Origin: Deltaproteobacteria bacterium
GTDB taxonomy: Bacteria > Desulfobacterota > Desulfobacteria > Desulfobacterales > Desulfobacteraceae
Assembly: GCA_003647385.1 (NCBI GenBank)
Contig: QMMT01000035.1
Coordinates: 1-10,538, forward strand
DNA: 10,538 nucleotides
Direction of reading: 5' to 3'
Shown: positions 1 through 6,870 of the stretch, piece after piece
Layout: each line of letters begins with the position of its first letter
Numbering within the stretch: position 1 is the stretch's first letter
The notes under the pieces: generated by a model
The model's database searches: none
Seen by the model: the letters and a program-made list of their open reading frames with translations, nothing else
What the model was told of the DNA's origin: nothing
Program-made: the position numbers and the translations under genes

Positions 1-594
1 AATTTCAATCTGAATTTCTCTGTCCCTTACTCCGTCAAGCTCCACCTGGGTGATCCCTTCATCCATGAGCAGCTTATCTTGAATCCGGTCTGCCAAACTA
101 CGCATGGTCGTTTCAGATGCATCCCCGTACAAAGCCAGTTTTAAGACTTCTCTCTTCCTTGCCGCAATAGAAACCTGGGGTTCTTCAGCTTCTTGAGGAA
201 ACGTACCGATACGATCCACCTCACTTTTGATCTCCTGCCACAGACGATTGATATTGGTTCCTTCCATGGTTTCTACACTGATGGAACCAAACCCTTCATT
301 GGCAGTGGCGGTAATCTCATCGACTCCTTCCAGATCCTGGATGGCTTCCTCAATGGATAAAAGAATGCCGGTTTCCACTTCTTCCGGGCTTGCGCCGGGA
401 TAAGCTACTGAAATATTGACCCTGTCCAGGCTGAATTCCGGAAACACCTCCTGCTTAATATTAAATCCCATAAAAAGTCCGCCAATAAGCAGCACAGCCA
501 TCATCAGGTTAGCAGCAACTGAATTGCCGGCCATCCAGGCTATGGAACCCCCCTGCAATTTATGACCGGAACTTTTTTGATCACTGTCCTGCAT
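1..594 (-). CDS. RND-family efflux pump inner-membrane transporter, N-terminal 198 residues (partial at left edge)
   Basis: This is the start of an AcrB/MdtB-like proton-driven RND exporter that would work with the adaptor and outer-membrane factor encoded just upstream. The ATG lies at 592-594 and the frame stays open to base 1, giving 198 residues of a protein usually over 1000 long. Seen in the translation: a short cytoplasmic head, a first membrane helix at about residues 25-45 (AANLMMAVLLIGGLFMGF), then the family's post-helix stretch KQEVFPEFSLDRVNIS and YPGASPEEVETGI (about 65-77). The porter-domain start follows, with IEEAIQDLEGVDEITATANEG at about 81-101. Its ATG shares one base with the adaptor's stop (TGATG), so translational coupling is likely. 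The substrate cannot be told from this part; the divergent MMPL/RND subfamilies that lack strict HAE1 features remain possible. Confidence 0.93.
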   Translation of the reverse strand, partial: MQDSDQKSSGHKLQGGSIAWMAGNSVAANLMMAVLLIGGLFMGFNIKQEVFPEFSLDRVNISVAYPGASPEEVETGILLSIEEAIQDLEGVDEITATANEGFGSISVETMEGTNINRLWQEIKSEVDRIGTFPQEAEEPQVSIAARKREVLKLALYGDASETTMRSLADRIQDKLLMDEGITQVELDGVRDREIQIEI

Positions 595-1766
595 CACGGG
601 CGGTCTCCGGAAGTAAGTTGCAGGGCCATCCCTTTTACTGCAGCGGACAAATCTGATGTAATAACGATATCCCCCAAAGTGATTCCAGACCGGATATAGA
701 CCTTTGTGTCTTCTTTCCAGGCAAGACGAACTTCTTTGATCTCAAGAACCCCTGAATTGTACATCCAGACGGTATTTTTATCTCTGAGTATGGATCTGGA
801 AATGGAAAATACATTTTCAAGGATTTCCCCCATAATCCGGACATTCACATGATCATCCAGCAGCAATGGCGCCCTGTTTTCCTTGTCTTTTAATCCTAAA
901 GGATCAGACACTAAAATAATCACACCCGCCATCCGGCTTTTTCCACTCATTCTTCCGGTTGTTCGAACCAGCTTTCCCTGCCAGGTCTGATCTGAATACT
1001 GGGAATAAATCTGGGCAACACTTCCGGAATCCTTTCCTGTGCGAAGTGCGGCCAGACGGTCCGGCGGGACCTGGGCCTCAACCCTGTAAGTGTCCACATC
1101 CACCAGGGTCGCCAGTGTCCCCTGAACCGTCACGAGTGAGCCTAAGTCAACCTGTTTTTCCAGCACAAGGGCATTAAAAGGAACAATGACAATTGTACGG
1201 GAAAGACTCAAGCGTGCTTTTTCAAGTTCAGCTCTGGCACTTTTTATCGCGGCTTTTACCTGGGCAAGCTGTGGCCTTCGCAAGGCAAGGTCTGTCGCCT
1301 TTACCACGCTTTGAGATGCCTCATTCATGAGTTTTAGTTCTTCCTTTGCAATCAATTGACTGCCTTTTTCAATGGCAAGATCTGAAAGAACTTTATCAAG
1401 GGCGCTTTGGGCTTTTTGGACCTCAATCATATAATCTGAATTATCCAGTTTTAAAAGTGTCTCGCCCTTTTTCATCACCCCGCCCTGAACAAACCTGGAA
1501 GAAAGAAATATGACTTCTCCGGATACTTTGGATTTTATACTGATCTGCCGGTCCGGCATGACCGTTCCCATCACCTGAACCGAACTTTGATAGTTGCCCG
1601 GTTTCATGGAAATAGTTTCCACCACAACCGCCTGTTTTTTGGGCGGCTTTCGTTTCATTTTTGATTCTCTGGACTTAAAATAGCCCCAGCCGGCAGCGCC
1701 TGCCAGAATCAGGCACACAGGCAAAATAATTTTTATCATCAACCTTAAGACACCTTTAATTTTCAC
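594..1766 (-). CDS. RND efflux system periplasmic adaptor (HlyD/AcrA-type membrane fusion protein)
   Basis: A 390-residue periplasmic adaptor that would bridge the RND pump and the outer-membrane factor. An uncleaved N-terminal anchor helix (about residues 10-30, IKIILPVCLILAGAAGWGYF) is followed by a basic linker. Next come the first half-lipoyl/barrel strand (about 62-110, including VMGTVMPDRQISIKSKVSGEV and GETLLKLD), a charged alpha-helical hairpin (about 112-190) and the second lipoyl half (IVIVPFNALVLEKQVDLGSLV, about 192-213). Beta-barrel and membrane-proximal domains run to the C terminus. The start is GTG at 1764-1766, which overlaps the upstream outer-membrane factor stop (GTGA) and has GAGGAG at 1773-1778, 6 bases upstream. 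The in-frame ATG at codon 10 has a weaker ribosome site. The stop overlaps the pump's ATG by one base. The family is clear; the substrate is unknown. Confidence 0.93.
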   Translation of the reverse strand: MKIKGVLRLMIKIILPVCLILAGAAGWGYFKSRESKMKRKPPKKQAVVVETISMKPGNYQSSVQVMGTVMPDRQISIKSKVSGEVIFLSSRFVQGGVMKKGETLLKLDNSDYMIEVQKAQSALDKVLSDLAIEKGSQLIAKEELKLMNEASQSVVKATDLALRRPQLAQVKAAIKSARAELEKARLSLSRTIVIVPFNALVLEKQVDLGSLVTVQGTLATLVDVDTYRVEAQVPPDRLAALRTGKDSGSVAQIYSQYSDQTWQGKLVRTTGRMSGKSRMAGVIILVSDPLGLKDKENRAPLLLDDHVNVRIMGEILENVFSISRSILRDKNTVWMYNSGVLEIKEVRLAWKEDTKVYIRSGITLGDIVITSDLSAAVKGMALQLTSGDRP

Positions 1767-3184
1767 TCTTCACTCCTCATATCCCGCTGATCTGCATCAG
1801 TGACAGATTGCCATCCAAGGGCTCTGTGAAGCCCGATCCGTTCTTTAATATAAATTGCCCGTTCACCCAGCAATTGCCTTTCCAGTCTCTCAATTTTTGT
1901 CCAGGCGATCAGATAGGACAAATAACTGCTCTGGCCGTTTTGATATTGCAACCTTGCATCTTTTAAGGTTATCCTTACCACATCAAGCTCCTGTTCAAGC
2001 GATCTGACATAGGCCTCCTGTTTTACAATACTGACAAGACTGTCTTCAACCTCATAAATAGCTTTGGCCACTGTCCTGGCATAAAGGTTTAATTGTTCCC
2101 GGGCAACAGCCTGGACCCTTTAGACCTCTGCTTTTGGATATCCGCCGGCAAAAATAGGTCCCGTAAAGATGGCCGCAAGTATACCCACCCAGTAATTGAA
2201 AAACCAATCAAGACTGCCACTTGAAAACAAGGCCTGGGCCGAAAGATTAAAGGATGGCAAAAGATCTGCTTTGGCCGCTGAAACTTCCCACTGAGATGAA
2301 AAAAGTCTCATCCTGGCAGCCGTTATATCCGGCCGATTTTCCAGAAGATTTGACGGAATCCCAACTCTGGGAAGCGGTAACGGTTCAGGAAGTACTTTTG
2401 TATTCACCACGATCGTATCAATAGCTGCTTTGCCTGACAAAAAGGCCAAGTTATTCAACAAAAGTCGTTCTTGTTTTTCCAGCAATGGAACCTGGGAGCT
2501 TGCCTCTGCCAGTGCCTCCCGTTGCTGGGAAACATCCAGGGCATCTGCCTTTCCATTGGCAAATCTCAAGGTTAGAAGTTCCAAAAGGGTTTGGTTGACT
2601 CTGATCTGGTTGTCTAAAATATGTTTCTTGTCCACAACAGCAATAATATCAATCCAGGTTTCTGCTATATCTGTTGTCAGTTCAAGGGTTGACGTCCTTA
2701 AGTTCTGCTCAGCAGCCTCAAGGCTTGATACCTGGGCCTGTCTTCCCGCCTCGGCCTCTCCCCAGACATCAACAGTATAAGACCCGCTCAAAGACCCATC
2801 CCAGGAATGAGTGCTGTCATAACTGGAACCGCTGCCGGGACTTTTTTTGATCTGGGCACCTTGTCGCTGACCCCCAAATAAAAATCCAATACTGGGGAAA
2901 AAAGAGGCGTCTTCTTTTTCAAGTTTGGCTTTTTCCTGGATTATTTTTGCTTTAAGGGTTTGCAAATCAAAATTTTGATCCACTGCATCATTGATCAGTA
3001 CATTCAGCTCGTCACTGCCAAATGACTCCCACCAATTTTCATTGAAATCACTACCGCCTGTTTCAATAGAAAAGTTCTCAGGAATGGTAATAGCAAGAGG
3101 GGCATCAAGTTCCGGCTCCAAGGTTTTACAACCGGAAAAAAGCACCATACCCGCCAGCAAAATCCAAAAAACAGACCTGTTCAT
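1763..3184 (-). pseudogene. Outer-membrane efflux lipoprotein (TolC/NodT family), interrupted by an in-frame TAA
   Basis: The outer-membrane channel of the efflux operon, and its first gene. The ATG at 3182-3184 begins a lipoprotein signal peptide with lipobox LFSGC (Cys19, then Lys, which permits outer-membrane sorting). Typical family sequence follows: FNENWWESFGSDELNVLINDAV, a long coiled-coil helix around 70-100, SGSYTVDVWGEAEAGRQAQ (about 133-151), NRPDITAARMRLFSSQWEVSAAKADLLPSF and GPIFAGGYPKAEV. A TAA at 2120-2122 (codon 355) then ends the frame. The same frame continues without indel as RVQAVAREQLNLYARTVAKAIYEVEDSL and on to a TGA at 1763-1765. With the stop read through, the length is 473 residues, normal for the family. 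A 354-residue product would lack the last helical pair and probably not form a channel. A single change from AAA, GAA or CAA would explain it. A real nonsense mutation, a sequencing error or readthrough cannot be separated here. A GTG at 2069-2071 could restart only a 102-residue fragment. Confidence 0.85.
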
Positions 3185-3348
3185 TGCTCATTCCCTTAAG
3201 TTTAAAACTCTAAATTAATGCAGAATCACCAATATAGCAATACTGATTTAAAACACCACTTCTTTGCTTTACAAATTCGGCAGGGATTGGTACTGATTCA
3301 AATCATGATAAAATCAAGAAAACTAAAAAATAAATATAGTGGGTCTTA
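3185..3348. promoter_or_regulatory. Divergent intergenic region between the efflux operon and ilvN
   Basis: These 164 AT-rich bases lie between two genes pointing away from each other, so both promoters should be here. For ilvN a plausible sigma-70 pair is TTGGTA (3287-3292) and TAAAAT (3309-3314), with a 16-base spacer. Toward the efflux operon the best -10-like element is a weak TATATT on the minus strand (complement of 3231-3236 region), with no good -35. A near-perfect direct repeat, TACTGATTYAAA, occurs at 3241-3252 and 3291-3302, exactly 50 bases apart, and could be a pair of regulator sites. No regulator gene (TetR or MarR type) is adjacent. The promoter calls rest on consensus matching only. 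Confidence 0.4.
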
Positions 3349-3834
3349 ATGAACCAGGACAAATACATACTGACCATGCTGGTGGAAAACGAACCCGGTG
3401 TAACTGCCAGGATTACGGGACTTTTTGCCGGGCGGGGCTACAATATTGAAACCATTTGTGGTGCACCGACAGCCAACCCGAAGATGTCCAGAATCACCAT
3501 TACAACAAAAGCAAAACCGCGCGAGCTTGAACAATGTAAGAAACAAATCAAACGCCTTGTAAATGTCATCAAACTCAAGGACATGTCCGGAGAAAAAGCT
3601 GTCAAACGTGAAATGGCCCTTATCTGTGTTAAAGTTACACCTGAAACCCGTGAAGAAATAGATCAGATTATCATACTCTTTGAGGGAAAAATCATGTATG
3701 ATGTTCAGCAATACACTATTTTTGAAGTAACCGGTAACGAGGATACCATTGATGAACTCCTTGCCCTGCTTGAACCCTTTGGCATCAAAAAACTTGCACG
3801 ATCAGGAATTCTAGCTCTTTATAAAGAATCTTAA
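3349..3834 (+). CDS. ilvN: Acetolactate synthase small (regulatory) subunit
   Basis: A 161-residue regulatory subunit of acetohydroxyacid synthase, the first common enzyme of valine, leucine and isoleucine synthesis. In this family the small subunit raises activity of the large subunit and carries valine feedback control. An N-terminal ACT domain is plain (about 5-75): ILTMLVENEPGVTARITGLF, RGYNIETICGAPTANPKMSR and ITITTK. The C-terminal regulatory domain follows (KREMALICVKVTPETREEID to LLEPFGIKKLARSGILALYK). Length and order match IlvH/IlvN, and the symbol ilvH is equally usable. It stands alone: no large subunit (ilvB) or ilvC is next to it, unlike the common ilvBNC order. The Shine-Dalgarno is weak (GTGGG region, about 3339-3343). 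Its TAA at 3832-3834 overlaps the stop of the convergent gene. Confidence 0.95.
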   Translation: MNQDKYILTMLVENEPGVTARITGLFAGRGYNIETICGAPTANPKMSRITITTKAKPRELEQCKKQIKRLVNVIKLKDMSGEKAVKREMALICVKVTPETREEIDQIIILFEGKIMYDVQQYTIFEVTGNEDTIDELLALLEPFGIKKLARSGILALYKES

Positions 3835-5312
3835 GTATATCGGTTTCTTGTTCGAATCGGACCTTTATAGCCAAACGATTGGTCTGACACATCAAGCATC
3901 AAGTCTTGATAATGCCGGTGCCCGTATCGTTTGAATTGATTCTGCCCAAATTGATCTTGATTGGATGCTATATTCATATTTTCATAGAGACGGCCCATCT
4001 CTTCTTTTAATTTTTCTATTTTATCAAGAAGCTCCTGCAAAGGATTGAAAACATCTTCAGGCTGTACCTCATCCATCCCCATTATAGAAAAAAATCCAGG
4101 GCTGTTTACCGGTGATGCTTGTGTGTTCTCCTGCGAAGATTCGGTTAATTGTTCAGAACTGTTGTTTGCCGGCATACTGTCCTTCTCTATTTCATCGGGT
4201 TTATGCGAAACAAGATCAATCTGGTGAACCGAACCTACATTCCCGTTCTCAAAAAGAAACACACCTGTACGTTTAAGCTGACCATTCAATGTATTATCAG
4301 ATTGCGTCATATTAAATATAGTATCAGCATAATTCAGAGAGATCGCACCTATTCCGGCATCCTTCAGTGAGATAAGCTTATCTTCACCATTTTTACCCTT
4401 TGTCCACACAGACAATTTTGAAAACACGGCATCATTCTCATCAATCCAGTTATTTTGATCTTCATCAAAGACGGCCAGTTCTCCAAATCCATTCCCGGTT
4501 CCAGGCCCGAAAAGTTCCGAACCGTTATTTATGATAGCGTCATTATTTTTATCAAATACCAGGAACCCGGCTCCAGAGCCTGTAAAATTGATATTCTCTG
4601 TTATTCCATCAGCGTTTAGATCGAATTCAAAACTGACATTAGAAAGCTGTGGTACCTTGCCATCCAGGCTGATCACCAAAGGATCCGTCAGATTAATTCT
4701 TTCCTGCCATCTCTGGATATCGATTTCATTCTCAGTCCTGGATAAAAAGGCCCTGTTCAGGGAGATATCAAGCGAAAAATTAATAATCCTTCCTTCCTCG
4801 GTTGTCACCTTTCCCAGGGATGAAAACGCAACCTTTTCTTCTTCAAAATGGATATCTGTCTTCCTGAGTGACATTTTCCACCCTTGAGCTAAACGAGTCT
4901 GGATAGGATTTATCGTCCTGCCGGGAACAGTGGATTCTATTTTTTCCCCTTCTGACAAATCAATATCCTCTTTTCTTTGAATGCTGTTGATGGCCACTTC
5001 TTTATTGATAACGCCGCCAATCAGTTTCTCCATTGCAAATTTTTGTTCATAGTCAATGGTATCGTCCGATTCCATAAATTCTACAGACGATCTACCTGTA
5101 ATATCGGCAGAATAATTGGATTGATATTCGAATGTTGCTTTTTGGGAAATACTTACCCTGTCCACAAGAATCTGTGGGAGATTCTGTGTATCTCCGGGAA
5201 CTCTGCGGGACTGTCTGTTAGATTTTGTTTCAGTTTTTTCATTTAATGACAAATTCATTTGTTCAAAATGGTTCTCAGACAAAAAAACCATTTTGGAATC
5301 GGATACTTTCAT
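3831..5312 (-). CDS. Conserved protein of unknown function with EF-hand-like Asp/Asn loops, likely sigma-28 controlled
   Basis: A 493-residue protein whose function I do not know. The start chosen is the ATG at 5310-5312, because GGGAGGA sits 8 bases upstream and the promoter-like site lies at 5355-5381. A longer frame from a TTG at 5352-5354 would begin upstream of the predicted transcript start. No signal peptide or membrane helix is seen. Residues 1-200 are polar and low in recognisable features. The conserved core (about 205-365) has DPLVISLDGK, then DLNADGITE, DKNNDAIINNGSELFGPGTG (about 254-273) and DEDQNNWIDEND (283-294), the last fitting an EF-hand loop (D283, D285, N287, D291, D294). 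This resembles widespread uncharacterised proteins of Pseudomonas, Vibrio and Shewanella type, from memory. The tail (about 370-493) is Ser/Asn/Gln-rich with a short coiled coil (LLDKIEKLKEEMGRLYENM). Its stop overlaps the ilvN stop. Confidence 0.8.
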   Translation of the reverse strand: MKVSDSKMVFLSENHFEQMNLSLNEKTETKSNRQSRRVPGDTQNLPQILVDRVSISQKATFEYQSNYSADITGRSSVEFMESDDTIDYEQKFAMEKLIGGVINKEVAINSIQRKEDIDLSEGEKIESTVPGRTINPIQTRLAQGWKMSLRKTDIHFEEEKVAFSSLGKVTTEEGRIINFSLDISLNRAFLSRTENEIDIQRWQERINLTDPLVISLDGKVPQLSNVSFEFDLNADGITENINFTGSGAGFLVFDKNNDAIINNGSELFGPGTGNGFGELAVFDEDQNNWIDENDAVFSKLSVWTKGKNGEDKLISLKDAGIGAISLNYADTIFNMTQSDNTLNGQLKRTGVFLFENGNVGSVHQIDLVSHKPDEIEKDSMPANNSSEQLTESSQENTQASPVNSPGFFSIMGMDEVQPEDVFNPLQELLDKIEKLKEEMGRLYENMNIASNQDQFGQNQFKRYGHRHYQDLMLDVSDQSFGYKGPIRTRNRYT

Positions 5313-5320
5313 GAAATATT

Positions 5321-5327
5321 TCCTCCC
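5321..5327 (-). promoter_or_regulatory. Strong Shine-Dalgarno deciding the start at 5312
   Basis: On the minus strand this reads GGGAGGA, a near-ideal complement to the 16S rRNA tail, 8 bases before the ATG at 5310-5312. It favours that ATG over the upstream in-frame TTG at 5352-5354, which has no comparable site. Confidence 0.8.
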
Positions 5328-5354
5328 TGGAATTGATACGCCTGTATTTAACAA

Positions 5355-5381
5355 GTATCGGCTATTTTCTGAAAAGACTTA
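5355..5381 (-). promoter_or_regulatory. Sigma-28 (FliA)-type promoter for the 493-residue protein
   Basis: On the minus strand a -35-like TAAGTCTT (5374-5381), an 11-base spacer and a -10-like GCCGATAC (5355-5362) match the flagellar sigma-28 consensus TAAAGTTT-N11-GCCGATAA. The -10 half matches 7 of 8, the -35 half 5 of 8, and the spacing is exact. Transcription would start near 5347-5348, leaving about 36 bases of leader containing the strong Shine-Dalgarno. No fliA or flagellar gene is in the window, so the factor is inferred. The site is also only 43 bases from the start codon, which is a natural distance. Confidence 0.6.
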
Positions 5382-5464
5382 ATTCAAATAAGGCTCTTAC
5401 CATTATCAGGATTCATATCAATTCCTTAAAGATAAGGGTTGAAACCTATAGATAAATAATGATA

Positions 5465-5507
5465 TTTAGTACTATTTTTACACAGATATGGTATAAACGA
5501 TACTAAA
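5465..5507. repeat. Imperfect inverted repeat just before the CheD-HDOD start codon
   Basis: Arms at 5465-5481 and 5491-5507 (17 bases each) match at 13 of 17 positions as an inverted repeat, including 7 perfect outer pairs (TTTAGTA / TACTAAA), with a 9-base centre. The right arm ends one base before the ATG at 5509, where a Shine-Dalgarno would be expected but is absent. It could be an operator for a dimeric regulator or a weak hairpin in the leader. AT-rich sequence makes chance symmetry fairly likely. Confidence 0.4.
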
Positions 5508-5508
5508 A

Positions 5509-6852
5509 ATGGATTATCAAAAAATTGAACATATTGCCGCCGGTCAGTTTAAAACCGGTAAAGGACAGACAAATATATTTCAGGCATATCTTTCCACCTG
5601 TCTGGGTGTTGCCCTGTATGACACATCAACAAAAATTGGCGGACTGATTCACATCCTTCTACCGGAACCGCCGGGTATCAGCAGTGCAGACTTTCCTGAA
5701 AAATATGCCTCCACTGGTATCCCCCTGCTCATTAAAGAACTGGTGAATTTAGGGGCAAAACCTGAAAATTTAAAAGCCAGTATTGCCGGCGGTGCGCTTG
5801 TCGGGCCTGTAAGTCAACAGGACATGAACCTTGATATTGGTGGGCGGTCCACAGAGATTGCCGTATCCCTGCTTGCGACCTTAGGGATTAAAACGATCAA
5901 ATCAGAAACCGGAGGATTTTTTACCTGTACTCTGGAATTAAACATGGCCACCGGCGATACCCGTATCAACCCGGCATGGGAAGACACCGGCATATTAAAA
6001 GATGATTTTACTGCCCCATCCATGAATAATATTATTGACATCATTGATCACTTAAAGCCCATTCCCCAGACGGCCTTAAAAATATTCAGGATGTTTCAGT
6101 CAGGCCGGCACGACATTACAAAAATCACGGACGAGCTTGCCAAAGATCAGGTTCTTTCCGGACAGACCTTAAAGCTCTGCAATTCAGCCCTGTTTGCCGG
6201 AATGGTGAAAATCGAAACCCTAAAAGACGCTGTAATGCTTTTAGGGGAAAATATGCTGATCAAGTCCATTATCACGGCGGCTGTTGATACGTATTTCAAT
6301 CAAACCGAGACTTCCGGCTATTCTATATGTAAAGGCGGCCTTTTTTTCCATGCAGTGGGCGTGGCATCCACTGCCGAAAAAATAGCTGAAAAATCAAAGA
6401 GCCCATCTATTAAATTAGCATACATTTCAGGGCTCCTTCACGATATCGGCAAAGTCATACTGGATCAATATATTGCAGATGGCTCCCCTCTCTTTTTCAG
6501 AAACTTAAGTCAAAAAAATGAAGATTTTCTAAGCTCAGAAAAAAAATTGCTGGGAATCACTCATAGTGAAGCTGGTGCCTTTCTGGCTAAAAAATGGAAT
6601 TTTCCAGATGGATTATCAGACGTCATTCAATTTCATCACACCCCGGAAAAAGCAAAGAAGAATGAAGACCTGACTTATATTATCTATCTTGCCGATCTTC
6701 TCATCGAAAAATTTAATACGGGATTTGAGCTTGAAAAAATGCAGACAAAAAGTCTTGAAAATGCCCTTGATCATCTTGGATTGAAAATGACGGATCTTCC
6801 TGAGTTGGTTGATGCCATTCCCATCAATGTATTCAATAATGATGTTGTTTAA
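5509..6852 (+). CDS. CheD-like domain fused to an HDOD domain
   Basis: A 447-residue fusion. Residues about 5-160 are CheD-like (chemoreceptor glutamine deamidase): LSTCLGVALYD with Cys31, and GGLIHILLPEP with His48. Their 17-residue spacing equals that of the catalytic Cys27 and His44 in Thermotoga CheD. IAGGALVG, LDIGGRSTEIA and ETGGFFTCTLELNMATGD complete the fold. The Thr placed six residues before Cys in Thermotoga is Gln25 here, so deamidase activity is uncertain. Residues about 174-405 form an HDOD domain: IDHLKPIPQTALKIF, VLSGQTLKLCNSALFAG, and HD-superfamily residues in HAVGVAS (His281), GLLHDIGK (His311-Asp312), His376-His377 and Asp395. HDOD domains usually serve in signalling, often without proven enzyme activity. 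No Shine-Dalgarno is visible. selA follows after 18 bases, so it likely heads the operon. Role inferred: a regulator tied to chemotaxis or stress output. Confidence 0.88.
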   Translation: MDYQKIEHIAAGQFKTGKGQTNIFQAYLSTCLGVALYDTSTKIGGLIHILLPEPPGISSADFPEKYASTGIPLLIKELVNLGAKPENLKASIAGGALVGPVSQQDMNLDIGGRSTEIAVSLLATLGIKTIKSETGGFFTCTLELNMATGDTRINPAWEDTGILKDDFTAPSMNNIIDIIDHLKPIPQTALKIFRMFQSGRHDITKITDELAKDQVLSGQTLKLCNSALFAGMVKIETLKDAVMLLGENMLIKSIITAAVDTYFNQTETSGYSICKGGLFFHAVGVASTAEKIAEKSKSPSIKLAYISGLLHDIGKVILDQYIADGSPLFFRNLSQKNEDFLSSEKKLLGITHSEAGAFLAKKWNFPDGLSDVIQFHHTPEKAKKNEDLTYIIYLADLLIEKFNTGFELEKMQTKSLENALDHLGLKMTDLPELVDAIPINVFNNDVV

Positions 6853-6870
6853 GACCACAAAAGGACAAAG

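Noticed and set aside
959..1177. Open frame of 72 codons rich in Pro on the plus strand, opposite the adaptor
   Set aside because: It is a shadow of the adaptor gene, with low-complexity composition from the opposite strand's codon use.
2120..2122. Selenocysteine or pyrrolysine recoding of the interrupting stop
   Set aside because: The codon is TAA, which neither recoding system uses. The neighbouring selA is therefore irrelevant to it.
2430..2780. Open frame of 116 codons on the plus strand opposite the outer-membrane factor
   Set aside because: It is antisense to clearly conserved coding sequence, its product has no recognisable feature, and it has no ribosome site that stands out.
3816..3827. 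Perfect 12-base palindrome TCTTTATAAAGA near the ilvN stop as a terminator
   Set aside because: It leaves no loop, is AT-only apart from two pairs, lies inside the coding frame and has no T run after it.
5313..5354. A 14-codon N-terminal extension of the 493-residue protein from a TTG at 5352-5354
   Set aside because: It has a rare start codon and no ribosome site, and it would begin upstream of the predicted transcript start. The ATG at 5312 has GGGAGGA in place.
5427..5455. A sigma-28 promoter on the plus strand for the CheD-HDOD gene (TAAA and ATAGATAA)
   Set aside because: The spacing is 17 instead of 15 bases and the -10 half lacks the GCC. The minus-strand site is far better.
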